Below, in pieces: positions 45,013 to 57,521 of a stretch of 64,000 nucleotides of DNA. The notes under the pieces are model-generated. The model was not told the DNA's origin and ran no database searches. It was given only the letters and a program-made list of their open reading frames with translations. The translations under genes and the position numbers were made by a program. The stretch lies in NCBI GenBank assembly GCA_932294295.1, contig OW028584.1:28120470-28184469 (forward strand), written 5' to 3'. Positions within the stretch are counted from its first letter, which is position 1. Each line of letters opens with the position of its first letter. The stretch comes from Alitta virens. Lineage: Eukaryota; Annelida; Polychaeta; Phyllodocida; Nereididae.

Positions 45013-48000
45013 GTAAGTGTATGTTTTTATTCTATTTTTAATTTCAAATAAAATTTTGTTTTTAAGTTTTATTTTTGGTGCAGAAAAAGTACAGCATACT
45101 GCTTTGATTTAATTTCATAATTATTGATATACAACTTCTATAGGAATGCAATTTAATTAGGCCTTTATATTTTAGAAAGGTTTCTTATACATGTACAAGG
45201 TTCTGATTAGGCCTAACTTCTGGAAAATACTTTCTAAAGGCCTATAAATTTGCGTTTCAGACTTATAAGATAAAACTTTTTTTCGAATAAATATAGGTTT
45301 CTATTCTGACAATTTGGCGGTTTTTCCAATTTCTCAATCAACAATGTCAATGCATAGAGAATTGGGTACTTCTCTGTTATCTGAAGGCATACTCTAGTGA
45401 AGGCCATAATAAATAACACAAAATTATATACTATTATTTTGAGAAGTTTATTATTTCAATAGAGGTAATAAAAACAGTCGTTTTGCAGGGTTTAAATTTT
45501 CATGTAGGCTTAGGATGTACGCTATGAGTGAAGATAGGATTAAGATATTAAAATAATGAGAATAGAACAAAGGAAAAATTAATGTAGGCCTACATCCTAT
45601 ATCTTTCTGTAGTCCTGAGTAGGTCAAAGTTAAATCTAGGCCTTGACCACTACATTATAAATGTGTAAAGTAAAAGTTTATTTATAAAAGGCCTATATTT
45701 TGCTAACTTATGTAAAAGTGTGTATTATGATTTATTGTTTCAAGTAAAAAACAAATATTTGAAAGATGTATTATATCGTATCAGTTGCGGTCGCGTATTC
45801 AGGCAACAAGGTTAATATTTACTAGTTAGATGCTTTAGTTGCATTTAGATTGGTCAGTGTAAATATTTATGAAAGAATAAAGCCAGATTCGGTTCAATAA
45901 TGAAACAAAGGCACATGCATTCGACATCAAACAAACACTATGTTAATATACAGACTGGCTTATGCAAGATTGTATGCAAGAGATATGATCTGGTAATGCT
46001 TAATGTCTTTTTTTTCTTTTTCTCTTTTTTTTTTTTAATAATTGAAGTAACACAGCACAGCAGGACTTCACAATGGAGTCTACCTAAGTTTAAGATCATT
46101 AAATGTGTCTAAAACAACTGTGATTACAGTGTAATAACTAAGATTTGTAATTCTCTTTATACTTAAACCACCTCTTGAATTTTTCAGTATCTCTGTTTTC
46201 TAGGAGGGGGTGGGGGTAAATTTATATTGGACCCTACATCAGAACAGATCTATTGTTTTATACTTTTTTTTAGTTTATATAGCATATCATAATATCTTTT
46301 TTTAGAAGGTCTTCACTTATAGTCTAAATTCAGGTTCCATAACATCCACTGGTGAGCACTGATAGGTAGACTAGGTGACGAAGTAGTATTAAACTAAATT
46401 TATACGAAAACTTCAATTTTCATATTTTTGCTGAAAGGATATTGAAATTATTCAACACTCAGGTGATAATGACTGATGAGTGAATGGTGCATGAAACTAT
46501 CATTTGAGGGAGGACTTTTACATGAACAGTTTCATAATTAGAAACCCTAATGACTGAGTGTTGTACAATACATAACAACTTCTTTTTTTTCTTTTGAAAT
46601 GTAAAGAAAGTAAATTATGCTTCAACAGTTTAATTGTGCCTATTGACACCTGGGGTGTCGAAATTTAAGCAAATTGTGTCAAAATTAGATTGAGTGTGTC
46701 GAAATATGGGCATTTTCCAAGTTTCAAGTTTTACCTAAATGGTTCAAAATAGACGGACAGAATAACTGACACACACAGGTATAGGCCTAGTGGAAATTTA
46801 AGCTATCTTGCTACACAATCTACCAAATGCCGTTTTTCGACCTATGTACACTGAGCTAACCTAGAACTACCACTACAACGCAATCTGGAACTGGACCAAG
46901 GAAGCTGTCTATAGTTCAGTCATTTGGAATATTGAACATCAACTAGATATCTGAACAAATTATTATATTCTCAATATTGTGACACATTTGAAATTGCAGG
47001 TAGTCATGCCAGTTGCCTATCGTAACAAATGGTTGAAGTACTTAGCCAGACCAATCTACTTTAGTTTTAGTTATGAGTCTTGACAATGTCTTTTTAGGTT
47101 GTACTGTGTATATTAAATATTAGACACCCAGACAAACCAACTATGTCTCAGAAACGAATTCCACAATTGCTTTCATAATAGTTGCCTTATGTAACCAATA
47201 CTTGGCACTTGACCAAACCAAATGCTCTAATTATTCATTTGACCATTTATTAAGGGTGTACTTTACATATGAGACACCAAAATGACCCCCCCCCTCCAAA
47301 AACATTTCATATGATTAAATCAGTTAACCACTTATTAATCTATTAAGGTTATATTGTACATATTGAACACCCAGATGACCACAACAAAAAAAAAGAAAAA
47401 AAAAAAATTCCAATTATGAGAAACATTCTCAACAGATTGCAGTCATAACAACAGTTGCCTATTGTGACAAATGCTTGTTTTACAATCAGAAGCAGATGGG
47501 GCGTGCGCAAAATAGGGCTTTGTCAAGAGGCAATGATTGCAGATTCATAAAAAGTGCCATGTGAGATCTTGTCATTTCCTAATAGTCTCATTTTTGTTGC
47601 TCTCATAACAATGCAATACTCCTCTTAAAATGCCAAAGATTTATCCCCAAATGCAAAGCATATTGCCTCGTGACTTGAAAGGTTTCTCGTGTACACGTGG
47701 AGCCAATAATACATTGAAGAACTAATTGCTATTAGGTGCATTTTGTACACTGAATAAGAACTTCAAGGTTTTACATGAAGTCGAACAAATAATATATTTA
47801 TTATATTACGCTCATATATTAAATAAACAGACATTATTAAGTAGTTAATTGTTTTTAATATTTCAGAATTTCGATTTTCTACCAAATTATAACAACTTAT
47901 GTAAGAAATAGATAGATATAAATACATTGATATATGTATATAAAATTCAAGGGAATGGAGAAATATAGAAATATAGAATTTACGGCTAAAGTGGTTTCAT

Positions 48001-48204
48001 ATCAAAATGTTAGGACCTTTTCTACGGACATAAAGTGAAATAAAACATTCAAAACGTCCCAATGGTGATGCGGTTTTGATGAAATAGTTCTCAAATAGAA
48101 AATGGGCCCATTGTATTGTACTGTATTTTGTATTGTATTGTATTGTATTAGTCAGCTTATATGACCAACAGCAGCTAAAATGATGAGATGATAGAACTGT
48201 AGAG

Positions 48205-48340
48205 TCCATATCATGTTGCACATTTACCCCATGGTTGGGGTCTTATACTCAGCATAGACACTGAGTACAAGGCACCTCCAATTTAACGTCTCATGCGATC
48301 GACATTAAGCTGGGATGTAGCTCACGAAGAGTGTCCATGC
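48205..48340 (-). mobile_element. Partial SINE (family with TATC tail), reverse orientation
   Basis: GGCACCTCCAATTTAACGTC, CTCATGCGATCGACATTAAG and AGCTCACGAAG are the reverse complement of the body of the SINE at 34456-34742, with about 10-15 percent divergence by eye. The Pol III head and TATC tail are missing. Confidence 0.7.
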
Positions 48341-49583
48341 TGGCTGGAATAGGATTCATGGACTTTTTGGAGCTTCAGATTCTAGCAAAAAACCTCGGAC
48401 TAGATCATGATCAAGCAGTTTGTGACATCAAATATGTTTTCAATTATATAGCTCATATAGAATTATTCATATCGAGAAAGAAAAAAGAAAGGCGCAAGGT
48501 TATGTATTTTCCTATTTGCTGTTATAAGAAACTCCTATTACTCAATTATTTTGTTATCATTAAAGTTCTCTAGCACACCTTTGTAACTGTATTTATAGGA
48601 AGCCTAATTTGGGTGCATGGCCTAAGTTTAGAAGTTGGTCTCTTCTGATGATAAAACCTGTTTAAAGGAGCATTCACTTGCAAATTGAGCAGCTTGTTTA
48701 GTGCTACTTGGTGCCAGTGATGACCTTGTGGTATGCCTCCATGGTCTTGTTATGTATTATTCATGGGAAATTAACAACCTAATGCATTTGTAGTGTGCAC
48801 CTTAATCTATATACTGATTTATTTCTTACCACGATGACTCCGCAGTCAATTAAGAACTAGACGCAATAGTTACATAACACCGACTGAATATTTTACCCTT
48901 TTAAAAAGTCTAAGGGGTGTTGTGCTTGAGGCTTAAGAGATGACTGAATTACTTGAAATTTATCACATAAAATTAAAAAATTATAAAGAGGTTTAGAAAT
49001 ACAGTAACATATATTTTATTCACCATGAAATAAATATAAATCATTTTACAGTTTCTTATGATATTAAGTTATTATGTTTGCATTCTATTAATTACTACCA
49101 TTTGCCTTCTATGAAGTTGAGAAAGACTCATTCTTGGACAGGTCTGCTGGGCGGGTTCCGTGTAGTCATTCAGCTTATGTGAGAAGCTGCGCCAAGACCT
49201 TTACCTTACCAAAATTTGATGTCGGAGTCAATTAATCATGTATATATGAGCTTTCGTCTGTTTTACAGCGACAATTACGGCAGAGTAATTTGGGCACGGG
49301 TGTATGTAGAACAGCAATTTACATGAAACCCTTTCAGTTCAATTGTATATATGCTTGTTTCTCATAGTTCAAGGACTCGGAATTAATTCTCGCCCATAAT
49401 TCGGTCGGCCTTCGTAGGAAAGGGCTCAGTCTTGTAATTCGGGAAGCCAGCAAAATAGTCTCATTTCTTACAGGCAAATAACCAAATGAGAACAGAAGAA
49501 AAGCAGTAGGTAATTTCAGGAAGCAGATACGATGTATTGGGTATGAAGAACGTAAGCTACTTACAAGCTAGAGTGAGAATATA

Positions 49584-49671
49584 AGTAAGTAAGTAAATAA
49601 GTAAGTAAGTAAGTAAGTATCTAATAACTAATAAATAAGTAAGTGAGTAAGTGAGTAAGTGAGTAAGAAGT
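49584..49671. repeat. (AAGT)n microsatellite
   Basis: AAGTAAGTAAGT-type runs with interruptions and a GTGAGTAA variant. Each unit resembles a splice donor (GTAAGT), so the array is rich in pseudo-donors. Confidence 0.9.
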
Positions 49672-49799
49672 GCTATATAATATAATATAATAGCTATTTA
49701 TTGTCTAGTATGCAAGGGCATTGAATGCAAGCCACGAAGAACTAGTTAATAATTTAATTGAGTTTTGTGTCTCTATCACCAATAATGAGCTATATTAAG

Positions 49800-49982
49800 A
49801 TTTACATCCTTAGCAGGGCTTTTTCAAGCTTGAGCCTTTCTCAGCTCTCTGGGATGTACACACCCAGCGTGCGGCTATTCTAGGAAGATCTACATTCAGC
49901 TCTTCTATTTCGTGGCTGGGTTTGAACCCACGTCCCACAACATTGTTTGTGCTAACGAGTCCAGCACTGGACCCCATGGCAC
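49800..49982 (-). mobile_element. tRNA-derived SINE fragment
   Basis: On the minus strand GTGGGTTCAAACCCAGCCAC is a B box in a stem, preceded by GCACAAACAATGTTGTGGGA. The body (AGCTGAATGTAGATC, GAGAAAGGCTCAAGC) matches a diverged partner near 30955-31140. The TTAG/TCAG array begins at its end. Confidence 0.55.
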
Positions 49983-49983
49983 C

Positions 49984-50041
49984 CTCGTTAGTCAGTTAGT
50001 TAGTCAGCCAGTTAGTAAATCAGTCAGTCAGTCAGTTAGTC

Positions 50042-50084
<43 letters not shown>

Positions 50085-50275
50085 CAGTAAGTCAGTGAGT
50101 TAGTCAGTTAGTTAGTTAGTTAGTTAGTTAGTCAGTCAGTCAGTTAGTCAGTTAGTTAGTTAATTAGTTAATTAGTTAGTTAGTTAGTCAGTCAGTCAGT
50201 CAGCACGTTAGTTAGTAAGTCAGTCAGTCAGTTAGTTTGTTAGTTTGTCAGTTAGTTTAGTTAGTCAGTCAGCCA
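49984..50275. repeat. (TTAG/TCAG)n microsatellite block
   Basis: About 290 bp of TTAG and TCAG tetramers in alternating runs, followed by (TGTC)n at 50316-50353 and GTTAGTTAG at 50357-50373. Confidence 0.92.
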
Positions 50276-50313
50276 GTTAATGAAATATGTGTCTCTTTGT
50301 GTAAATAAATGTC

Positions 50314-50349
<36 letters not shown>

Positions 50350-51783
50350 GCTGTCTGTTAGTTAGTTAGTTAGTGACAGCAAGTAACTTTAAGAAATTAA
50401 ATAAGCCCCTAGGCCTTATAGATAATTTTTTAGCAGTTCTCTTGGTATAGGTTTCAATCCCTCAATATCTGTTGATTGATGGATGTTTTCAGAGAATGTG
50501 TAGGCCCCACATATATCTATCATATCACTATTTCCATGAAGGCCAATAATGTTCATCCTGAATAGGGACAAAAATAAAAGGAGATGACTGAGTAAGATTC
50601 ATCGATAAATGCTTGGGTACTAGGCATTCTGCGAACTCTGATGCACATTGGGCCATGCTTGTTTGGCTAGGTACCTAGAGCCTTACTTGGGCTAGGTGCG
50701 GCTGCCAGTTAAGACTATTTTGCTGACAAGTCGCACCAACCTGTTATAGATGCTGTAAACTAGTCCATACTACAAGTTAGTGAATATATATTCTATATTT
50801 ACATTAAATTTAGTCATTGAGACCACAAGTGTTGCAAAGTTTGCTAGTCTTAAAATTAAAAGTTGTAGTATTAAAGAGGAAATCCACAGTTATAAAGAAT
50901 AATGTTTATTGAATAGACGTCTAGGATTTTAAAGTAGGTTTCAAAATAAATGTTTAAGTGCTTTTCGGTAAAGTTGTTTTTATACTTGTCATGGAGCAGC
51001 ACAAAATGAGCAGAAAAGTTAAATTAGTCCAACCATAAAAATACCACTTTGTAGTGATCAACTTCAATTTCTTATCTTTCGAGTGATGATTATATATAAT
51101 TTCTTGTCATCATTCATATATGTGGCCATTTGTAGTTTTAGAAGCTAGAAGAAATTACATTGGAGAATATAGCAAACTTTTGAGTAAATCGCTTCAAAAT
51201 GTTCATCAAAGCTCTGTAGAATGTGGGTCTTTGCCTTTTTGAAATCTCTAAATCTGCACTAGACACACAAACTGGCTGCATTGACATTTTTGCCCTCCTT
51301 CCTAGAAATCATTTTTTGCTGACTTTAGATTTTTCCTTTTTTTTTCTTTTGAGATATGAAATTTGCTGAGAGTACGTCCAGGGTTTTGATAGGCAAAAAA
51401 AAAGAAGAAAAAAAAGCAGATCATCTTCTATAGCAGCAGCGATTCAGCGCCTTTAAACTGCTTATGATTAATATCAAATATGCTGTAGAACAGCTTCTCT
51501 TAAAATATTAATGATGCATGCTGTATCATCCAGCTGACAATCACAATGCAAAAACATATCAAAAACGATCTATGAATTATTAATTTTAAAATCTGCTTAC
51601 AAGTTATTTAGATTTTTTTAGCTTTTATATTGTGTAACCTTTTGACACATAGCTACCCGTGTTGTTATAGGAAAATAATTATTTTTTGTCCCTTACAAAT
51701 CATAATAGCATGCATGCACTTCCTGAAGGAGTAAAAATAAAACGTTCAGGAAATCTTAATTTGTAAATTCTAAAAATAAGATG

Positions 51784-51990
51784 AAATGCGTTTCATCATA
51801 ATGATCAAAAGCGTGATTTCGTCACTAAAGTCTTGCGTGAAACATGCGGTGCCAGGCATCGCTCATAATGACGTCTCAAAAAACAGCGTCAGGACGTCGT
51901 GGAGAACGACGCGATTTGCGTCTGACGCTGCGACGTCACTGCACGTGGGAGTGGTTGCGGTGCTAAAAAGAGCTAGTTTTGAAAACACTT
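51784..51990. other. CpG-rich patch with CRE-like sites and an internal palindrome
   Basis: Three GACGTC sites (51870-51875, 51893-51898, 51932-51937), one CACGTG (51942-51947), and inverted arms CAGCGTCAG (51884-51892) and CTGACGCTG (51922-51930) with an inner CGTCGT/ACGACG pair. A perfect donor-like AAGTAAGT follows near 52001. It could be an enhancer, an alternative promoter or an old transposon. An open frame across it (51786-52007) has no recognised domain. Confidence 0.4.
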
Positions 51991-53035
51991 TCGGTATTTT
52001 TAAGTAAGTCCGCATTTATTCTGGTTAAATATTTCATAAAGAATTATCGAAAATACATTGCACGCAACACATTATTTTTACAAATATGCAGGAAATACCA
52101 AAACGTTTTGCAAAGAGAAATGTGTTTTTCATTGATATTTTTCGCCCGTGTGTGCTTGCACATTCCTGGATGATTATTTCAACAACAGGTTTCTTTTTTT
52201 AGTGCATTAAGTGCTTTGTTCTTTATTTTTATTCATTGAATTCAACTATATTTCCTATTGAGAGTGTTCTTAATGTAAAATGCTCATAAGAATAAATTTA
52301 GCCAATACATTGATGTCAGACATGCACACCCGTTTAAGATACATGAATCTCTTGTGGTATAAATAATTTATATTCGATTCACTGGGACATGAAATTATCT
52401 CTCTGTGAAGAAGTACGAAACAAGATTAAAGACTGACTTGTTAAAATTGTTTGTGAATAAATTGGCTTCAACATTGAATACTATTAACAACATATTCTGG
52501 TGCAATAAAAAAGTGTCCAAGACTCAGACTTTGATTTGCATTTATTCGGCAACAACGACAAAACAAACAAAAAACACTCATACGTTAAAAAATAAAAAGA
52601 AGAAAAAATAAAATAAAAAAATAATAAAGACACAATGCCTACTTCTACAGCAACATAATTACTCAATTTCCAAATTACAACCTACTTTTAAAACTTTTTT
52701 CTCTCTTTTAGGCAGCAAAAATTGTTCACTTTAAACTCAGATCAGTTGCAACGGGGCCCCATGATGTGCATAAATAAATAATGAGATTCTTAATGAAGTA
52801 AGTATGCTCGTTTGGGGCCGGATGTCTCGCCACCTGTTTAATCTAGAGAAGTTCTAAGTTTGAAAAGAACATGTGTAGTCGCTGGCCTTTCGCTAAAATG
52901 GAAAACTGTTGATATCGAAGTTTGCTCAAAGTTAGTTCAAGGACTCCCACAACTTTGGCAAATTTATATAGTAAAGTCCTACTATCAAAAGTTCAAGTAA
53001 TTAGAAGTTCAATCTCAAGGTTTTTCTTTTGCTTA

Positions 53036-53606
53036 TCATATCTTGTCTTATCTTATCTTGTCTTTTTTTGTCTTGTCTTGTCTTGTCTTGCCTTGTCTTA
53101 TCTCTTGTCTTATCTTGTCTTATCTTGTCTTATCTTATCTTATCTTATCTTATCTTATCTTATCTTATCTTATCTTATCTTATCTTATCTTATCTTATCT
53201 TGTCTAGTCTTGTCTAGCCTTGTCTTGTCTTGTCTTATCTAGTCTTATCTCATCTCATCTTATCTTATCTTATCTTCTTATCTCTTGTCTTATCTTGTGT
53301 TATCTAGTCTTATCTAGTCTTATCTAATCTTATCTTATCTTATCTTATCTTATCTTATCTTATCTTATCTTATCTTATCTTATCTTATCTTATCTTATCT
53401 CTTGTCTTGTCTTGTCTTATCTTATCTCTTGTCTTGTCTTGTCTTATCTTATCTCTTGTCTTGTCTTGTCTTATCTTATCTTATCTCTTGTCTTGTCTTG
53501 TCTTATTTTATCTCTTGTCTTGTCTTGTCTTATCTTATCTCTTGTCTTGTCTTGTCTTATCTTATCTCTTGTCTTGTCTTGTCTTATCTTATCTCATCTC
53601 ATTACT
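53036..53606. repeat. TCTTA/TCTTG pentanucleotide satellite with 27-bp higher-order unit
   Basis: About 570 bp of TCTTA and TCTTG pentamers. From 53401 the pattern becomes a higher-order repeat: a 27-bp unit of three CTTGT, two CTTAT and CT, seven copies, one of which carries an extra pentamer. Leu/Ser/Tyr-rich open frames in it are repeat translations, not genes. Confidence 0.95.
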
Positions 53607-53781
53607 AGCTATAGGCAAATGTAATGAGATAAAAAAGCTGGGAGTCCACACTATTTTATCCCATGTCACAACAGTTAATGATAATTCGTTTTGATTGGCC
53701 GATGAATTATGGAGATTTACTCCAGGTCTAGCTGACAATTTATTGTTATGTAAAGCAATGTAATGTAATAAATAATCAGCC

Positions 53782-53842
53782 CAACTCCTCCAAATCATGG
53801 TGTGGATTCAAACTTGCGCTACCTCCTGATCCACTAGACATG
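53782..53842 (-). mobile_element. Old tRNA-derived SINE head
   Basis: On the minus strand GTCTAGTGGATCAGGAGGTA and AAGTTTGAATCCACACC resemble Pol III A and B boxes. It abuts the TTCTA array. Too diverged for a functional tRNA. Confidence 0.4.
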
Positions 53843-53850
53843 ATATATCC

Positions 53851-53998
53851 ACCTATTCTATTCTATTCTATTCTATTCTATTCTATTCTATTCTATTCTG
53901 TTCTATTCTATTCTATTCTATTCTATTCTATTCTATTCTATTCTATTCTATTCTATTCTGTTCTGTTCTGTTCTATTCTGTTCCATTCTGTTCTGTTA
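53851..53998. repeat. (TTCTA)n microsatellite
   Basis: About 148 bp of TTCTA with TTCTG variants clustered at the right end, followed by poly-T. Confidence 0.95.
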
Positions 53999-56376
53999 CA
54001 AATGGGATAATATAAATTTTTTTTTTTTTTCAAAATAGAATTCTATTCTATTCAGTTTTGGGCTCATCAAAATTCTTTTTTTTTGGTCAGAAATGGGACA
54101 CTTTAAATGGAATTGATCACAAGCTAGATAGGCGTTTTAAAATATTTTACATTGAATCATATTGTGTGGGGTCATTATACAAAAAACGATATTAATATGA
54201 CAGAAATACATCCTAAGTTGTCATTTGTCCTTGGAGTTAACATAATTGGATAACAGTAAATACATTATTTGGGATTATTCATACGACATTGTATAAGCAG
54301 AACATATATGGACTTCATATCTGTATAAATATATTAACTTCATGATTGCATATATCTGTATAGCACGAAATACTTTTCATATTTTCTTGACACTAACTAA
54401 TCAGTAAAGCCACAAAAACAGCAGTGTTATATATACATACACTGACATTATTATGTATAAAATACATAGCAAAATCATAAATATAATCTGATCCAAGGTT
54501 GCACTTATAGATATGCAATTTGGTCTTTCAGAAGTCTCAAAAATACTAATTAAACGCCAATTACAAAAGAAAAAAATGTGTAGGCTCGCCCCTTATGCCT
54601 GGGGGGGGGGGGGGGCTAATTGTCTTTTCTGTAATTTCAATATGAATACCACCCCAAAATTATGCCTTTTGGTCTGCCATAAAGGGGGAACCAAGAATTT
54701 TAAAAGTCTGTACATTGTTACCCCCTGTACGTATTTTCATAAATCTTAATTTACCGCATTTGGTGACAATTACACACATCATGAAACTGACGCCACCATT
54801 AGATTTCTCTTTTAAAGAGCTACAAAATGACAACATCAGGTATTTCGAGTTAGATTTGTGACTCATTTATTGTGAATAATTGTTGAAAACTCGCGAATGA
54901 TCGCCTTTGCATTGTGAGATTTTCGATCAGCCTGGAAAAGTCCTCCATGCTAGCAACACCGTCAGAAGAAAATTATTCTAGATATATTTCGAGGTTATCG
55001 GCATATTTAACCAAAGAGAGATCCTTGCAATTTTGTTTGAAACAAAATTTATTTATTGGGCAACAGCAAAGTCATGTTTATTTTCGGCATACCATATTTC
55101 AACTTTAAATCTAGATTTTTCTTCCTCAGTTTCCTATAAGGTCAACTTTGCTTTCTGTTCCATATCTTTACACTTTGCCCCTTCAATACAAAGACATTTG
55201 CCATTTCCTTTTGACAACTTTGCAGACTCCCTCCTTCCCACTCCTTCTATCTTTTTTGTACTTTGTATTACAATTTAAAACCTCGTTGCCCATTAATTTG
55301 GAAAGAAAGAATCTGTAATCTTGATATACTCAGACTTTCCAGAAATCTGAGTCATCTTTGTTTTATTCCATGAAAATGAAAATATACTGCGTTTGTGGTA
55401 TTATCCACCATAACTATATTTGAGACGAATGAAACTGCCTCTTCTGTATTCATTGATCATGAAAACATAACTGTAGACTCTGAATTATTTCGTAGCTTAG
55501 TAGCTATGAAAAAAAAGTATCTTCATTAGTAGCGGGTATACAGGAATTTTTCATATAATCATGAAGGGAAGTGATCCAAATAGTTCTGATTTGTACTACT
55601 TTGAGAACTAATAACATTTGGATGTCCTACACAAACTTTTTCTACACAAACCAAATCGTACGTACATATATTATCTACATAAGCGATATTTTCCTGTAAA
55701 CTTCAAAGCATATTTACAGAGGCGGGGTGGGAGGAACAGTGGCCAGATTTTAAAAATATTTAGCTTTTTCACCAAATCTGAAAAAGTGGCAAATTTTGAG
55801 CCGGTATACGTACAGAATTAGGATTAAGTCCTCCCCCCCCCCCAAAAAAAAAAAAAATAAAATAAAATAAAAAACTTCAACTTCAGGATGAAAACTTTGA
55901 ATAGAGAAGCAGCCAAGCTTTTTAGTCACTCTTAGCAGTAGCCTTTAAGTAAAAATTTTATGTAAATTGCATTAATTAATCTGATGACTATCTTAGGCCT
56001 CAATTGACTTGAGTAATTAAGCAGAATGTTCTGACATAACAGCCATAAGTTGTCTCATGCTGTTTCATTGGGTTAGTTATGTTTATAACATTGGTTGAAA
56101 TGGTTCCAGGATTATCTTGGGCTATTCAGTGATTGATCAGTTTGATGAGAATATACAAATGTAGGGCTATATACATTCCATCACTAGCGCACCTAGCGCA
56201 CTAGAAGATCAGATAAAAGCTGTGATAATCTTATTTTCATAATCAATGCACACTATTATATAATTTATGTATGACATGAGAGGCCTCCATGTCTGCTGTC
56301 ATGAGCTAGCGCCGTTCCATACATGTCAGACCTTAAAGGCTTTGCAGTTTTCAAACTGAAATATGATCACTAATAT

Positions 56377-56576
56377 GGGGAGGGAGGTGAAGGCCTAGCT
56401 CAGTGGCAGTGCGCTGGGCTTCCAACTACTGGGTCCTGAGTTCGATTCCCAGGCGAGCCTAAGTTGACTGGCTGTTTCATCCTTCATCTCATTGCCATGG
56501 TCCCTGCCTGTCCCAATTAGCCCACCAGGTGCAGAAATACATGAAATAAAGCCAAACACACCCCACCCACCCTGAA
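56377..56576 (+). mobile_element. tRNA-derived SINE, family 1, copy 2
   Basis: GGCCTAGCTCAGTGGCAGTG (A box) and GAGTTCGATTCCCAGGCGAG (B box), then CTAAGTTGACTGGCTGTTTC and CATTGCCATGGTCCCTGCCT, ending in a CA-rich tail. CACTAATAT flanks both ends (56368-56376, 56577-56585). It lies 211 bp upstream of the peptide exon. Confidence 0.9.
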
Positions 56577-56787
56577 CACTAATATAGACACAATTGGTTT
56601 TTTAAGTTGTCACTTTGAACATAATTGTTAGTTTTTCTGGTTGCAGGATGTGGTTATTCGCACAGGTTGTGTAGCCATGTTCATGGAAATAAATGCTTAA
56701 TTCATATTCCTGGCCATGTCAGTATTTGTCTTGACATTATTTGTTAATTCTCAAAAAATTTTGTTAACGGTGGATTTTTCCTTTTAG

Positions 56788-57023
56788 GCTTTCAACCTGG
56801 CGTTCAGCAGACATTTGCTCTGGGCGGCCATTTTATCTGCCATTGTTATTGCCATGGTGACGTCACCATCAGTAGCGGCCCGTGGTGGACTGGAGGATCA
56901 GATCAACTGTGACGTGGCATGTGCAGAGGGAATTTACACAGACAAGTGCGCATGTTTCAGACAGCTCTTCCGGTGGGGCAAACGATCCCATGATTCCTAT
57001 GATGACGAAGAAATTAAAGATCA
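56788..57023 (+). CDS. Secreted cysteine-bearing RW-amide peptide precursor, main exon
   Basis: Acceptor TTTCCTTTTAG ends at 56787. The exon reads in phase 0 for 78 codons plus CA and ends at GTGAGT. It encodes SRHLLWAAILSAIVIAMV, a signal-peptide core with cleavage likely after SVAA, then a short acidic spacer, NCDVACAEGIYTDKCAC, FRQLFRWGKR, and an acidic tail SHDSYDDEE. GKR after Trp is a classic prohormone convertase plus amidation signal, so the mature peptide should end ...LFRW-amide. The CxxxC-x8-CxC spacing suits two disulfides. The C-terminus resembles luqin-type RWamides, but luqin precursors carry their cysteines downstream. A leading TTG at 56815 is not the start; Met must come from an upstream exon. 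I cannot name the family. Confidence 0.8.
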
Positions 57024-57521
57024 GTGAGTAATGAATTATGATTTCAGACCTATTCATGCTTCTGTTAAAATAAACTAGTATCATCTTGTAATCATAGGAT
57101 AAGCCTAATGACAATTTCCCAGACAGCATTCCAAATTGGGCCAGCATCTTTTCTATATCGGCCACAACATCGTTTCAATGTCGCCGACATCGCACCAATG
57201 TTGATACGATTTGGAAGGTTATCTGGGTTAGGCTTGAGATATATATCAGAATATTCAAATGTAATATATACAGTTACTGTCAGGTATTTCATAAAATATG
57301 GTCGACTCTAGACAGCTGTAGCAACCTATTCCTGGCTGTAGCTATAACTGGCTAAAACCAGCTGCTTCTGTCTACTCCAAGCTAATAGTTGACTCACTGG
57401 AAGTTTTCTTAGTGTTATTAGAGATGTTACATTCGAATATTGGGTTCTGTTGCTAGTTATTCAGAAATTTTTGTCATGAAAAGCAATTTTCTCAAAATTC
57501 TCACTTATTTTTATTATTCAG
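57024..57521 (+). other. Peptide gene intron with two MITE copies
   Basis: GTGAGT to TTATTATTCAG. Contains the 110-bp CCCAGA-type MITE (57118-57227) and a partial copy of the AGTTAGTTTCAT family (about 57285-57400). Confidence 0.8.
57118..57227. mobile_element. 110-bp CCCAGA-type MITE
   Basis: CCCAGACAGCATTCCAAATT and the inverted partner ATTTGGAAGGTTATCTGGG bracket TTTCTATATCGGCC and ATCGTTTCAATGTCGCCGAC. It is the sister of the copy at 60939-61049. Confidence 0.85.

Larger units (their letters stand above)
45013..56787. other. Putative long intron or intergenic stretch, microsatellite rich
   Basis: Contains the SINE fragments at 48205-48340 and 49800-49980, several tetra- and pentanucleotide arrays listed separately, a CpG-rich patch at 51784-51990 and the SINE at 56377-56576. 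No other exon recognised. Confidence 0.5.

Noticed and set aside
53029..53694. Several Leu/Ser/Tyr-rich plus-strand frames of 60-106 codons
   Set aside because: They are translations of the TCTTA/TCTTG satellite in all three frames.
56815..56817. TTG as start of the peptide precursor
   Set aside because: TTG is not a credible animal start; the frame is open further 5' to an acceptor at 56787, so the start is in another exon.
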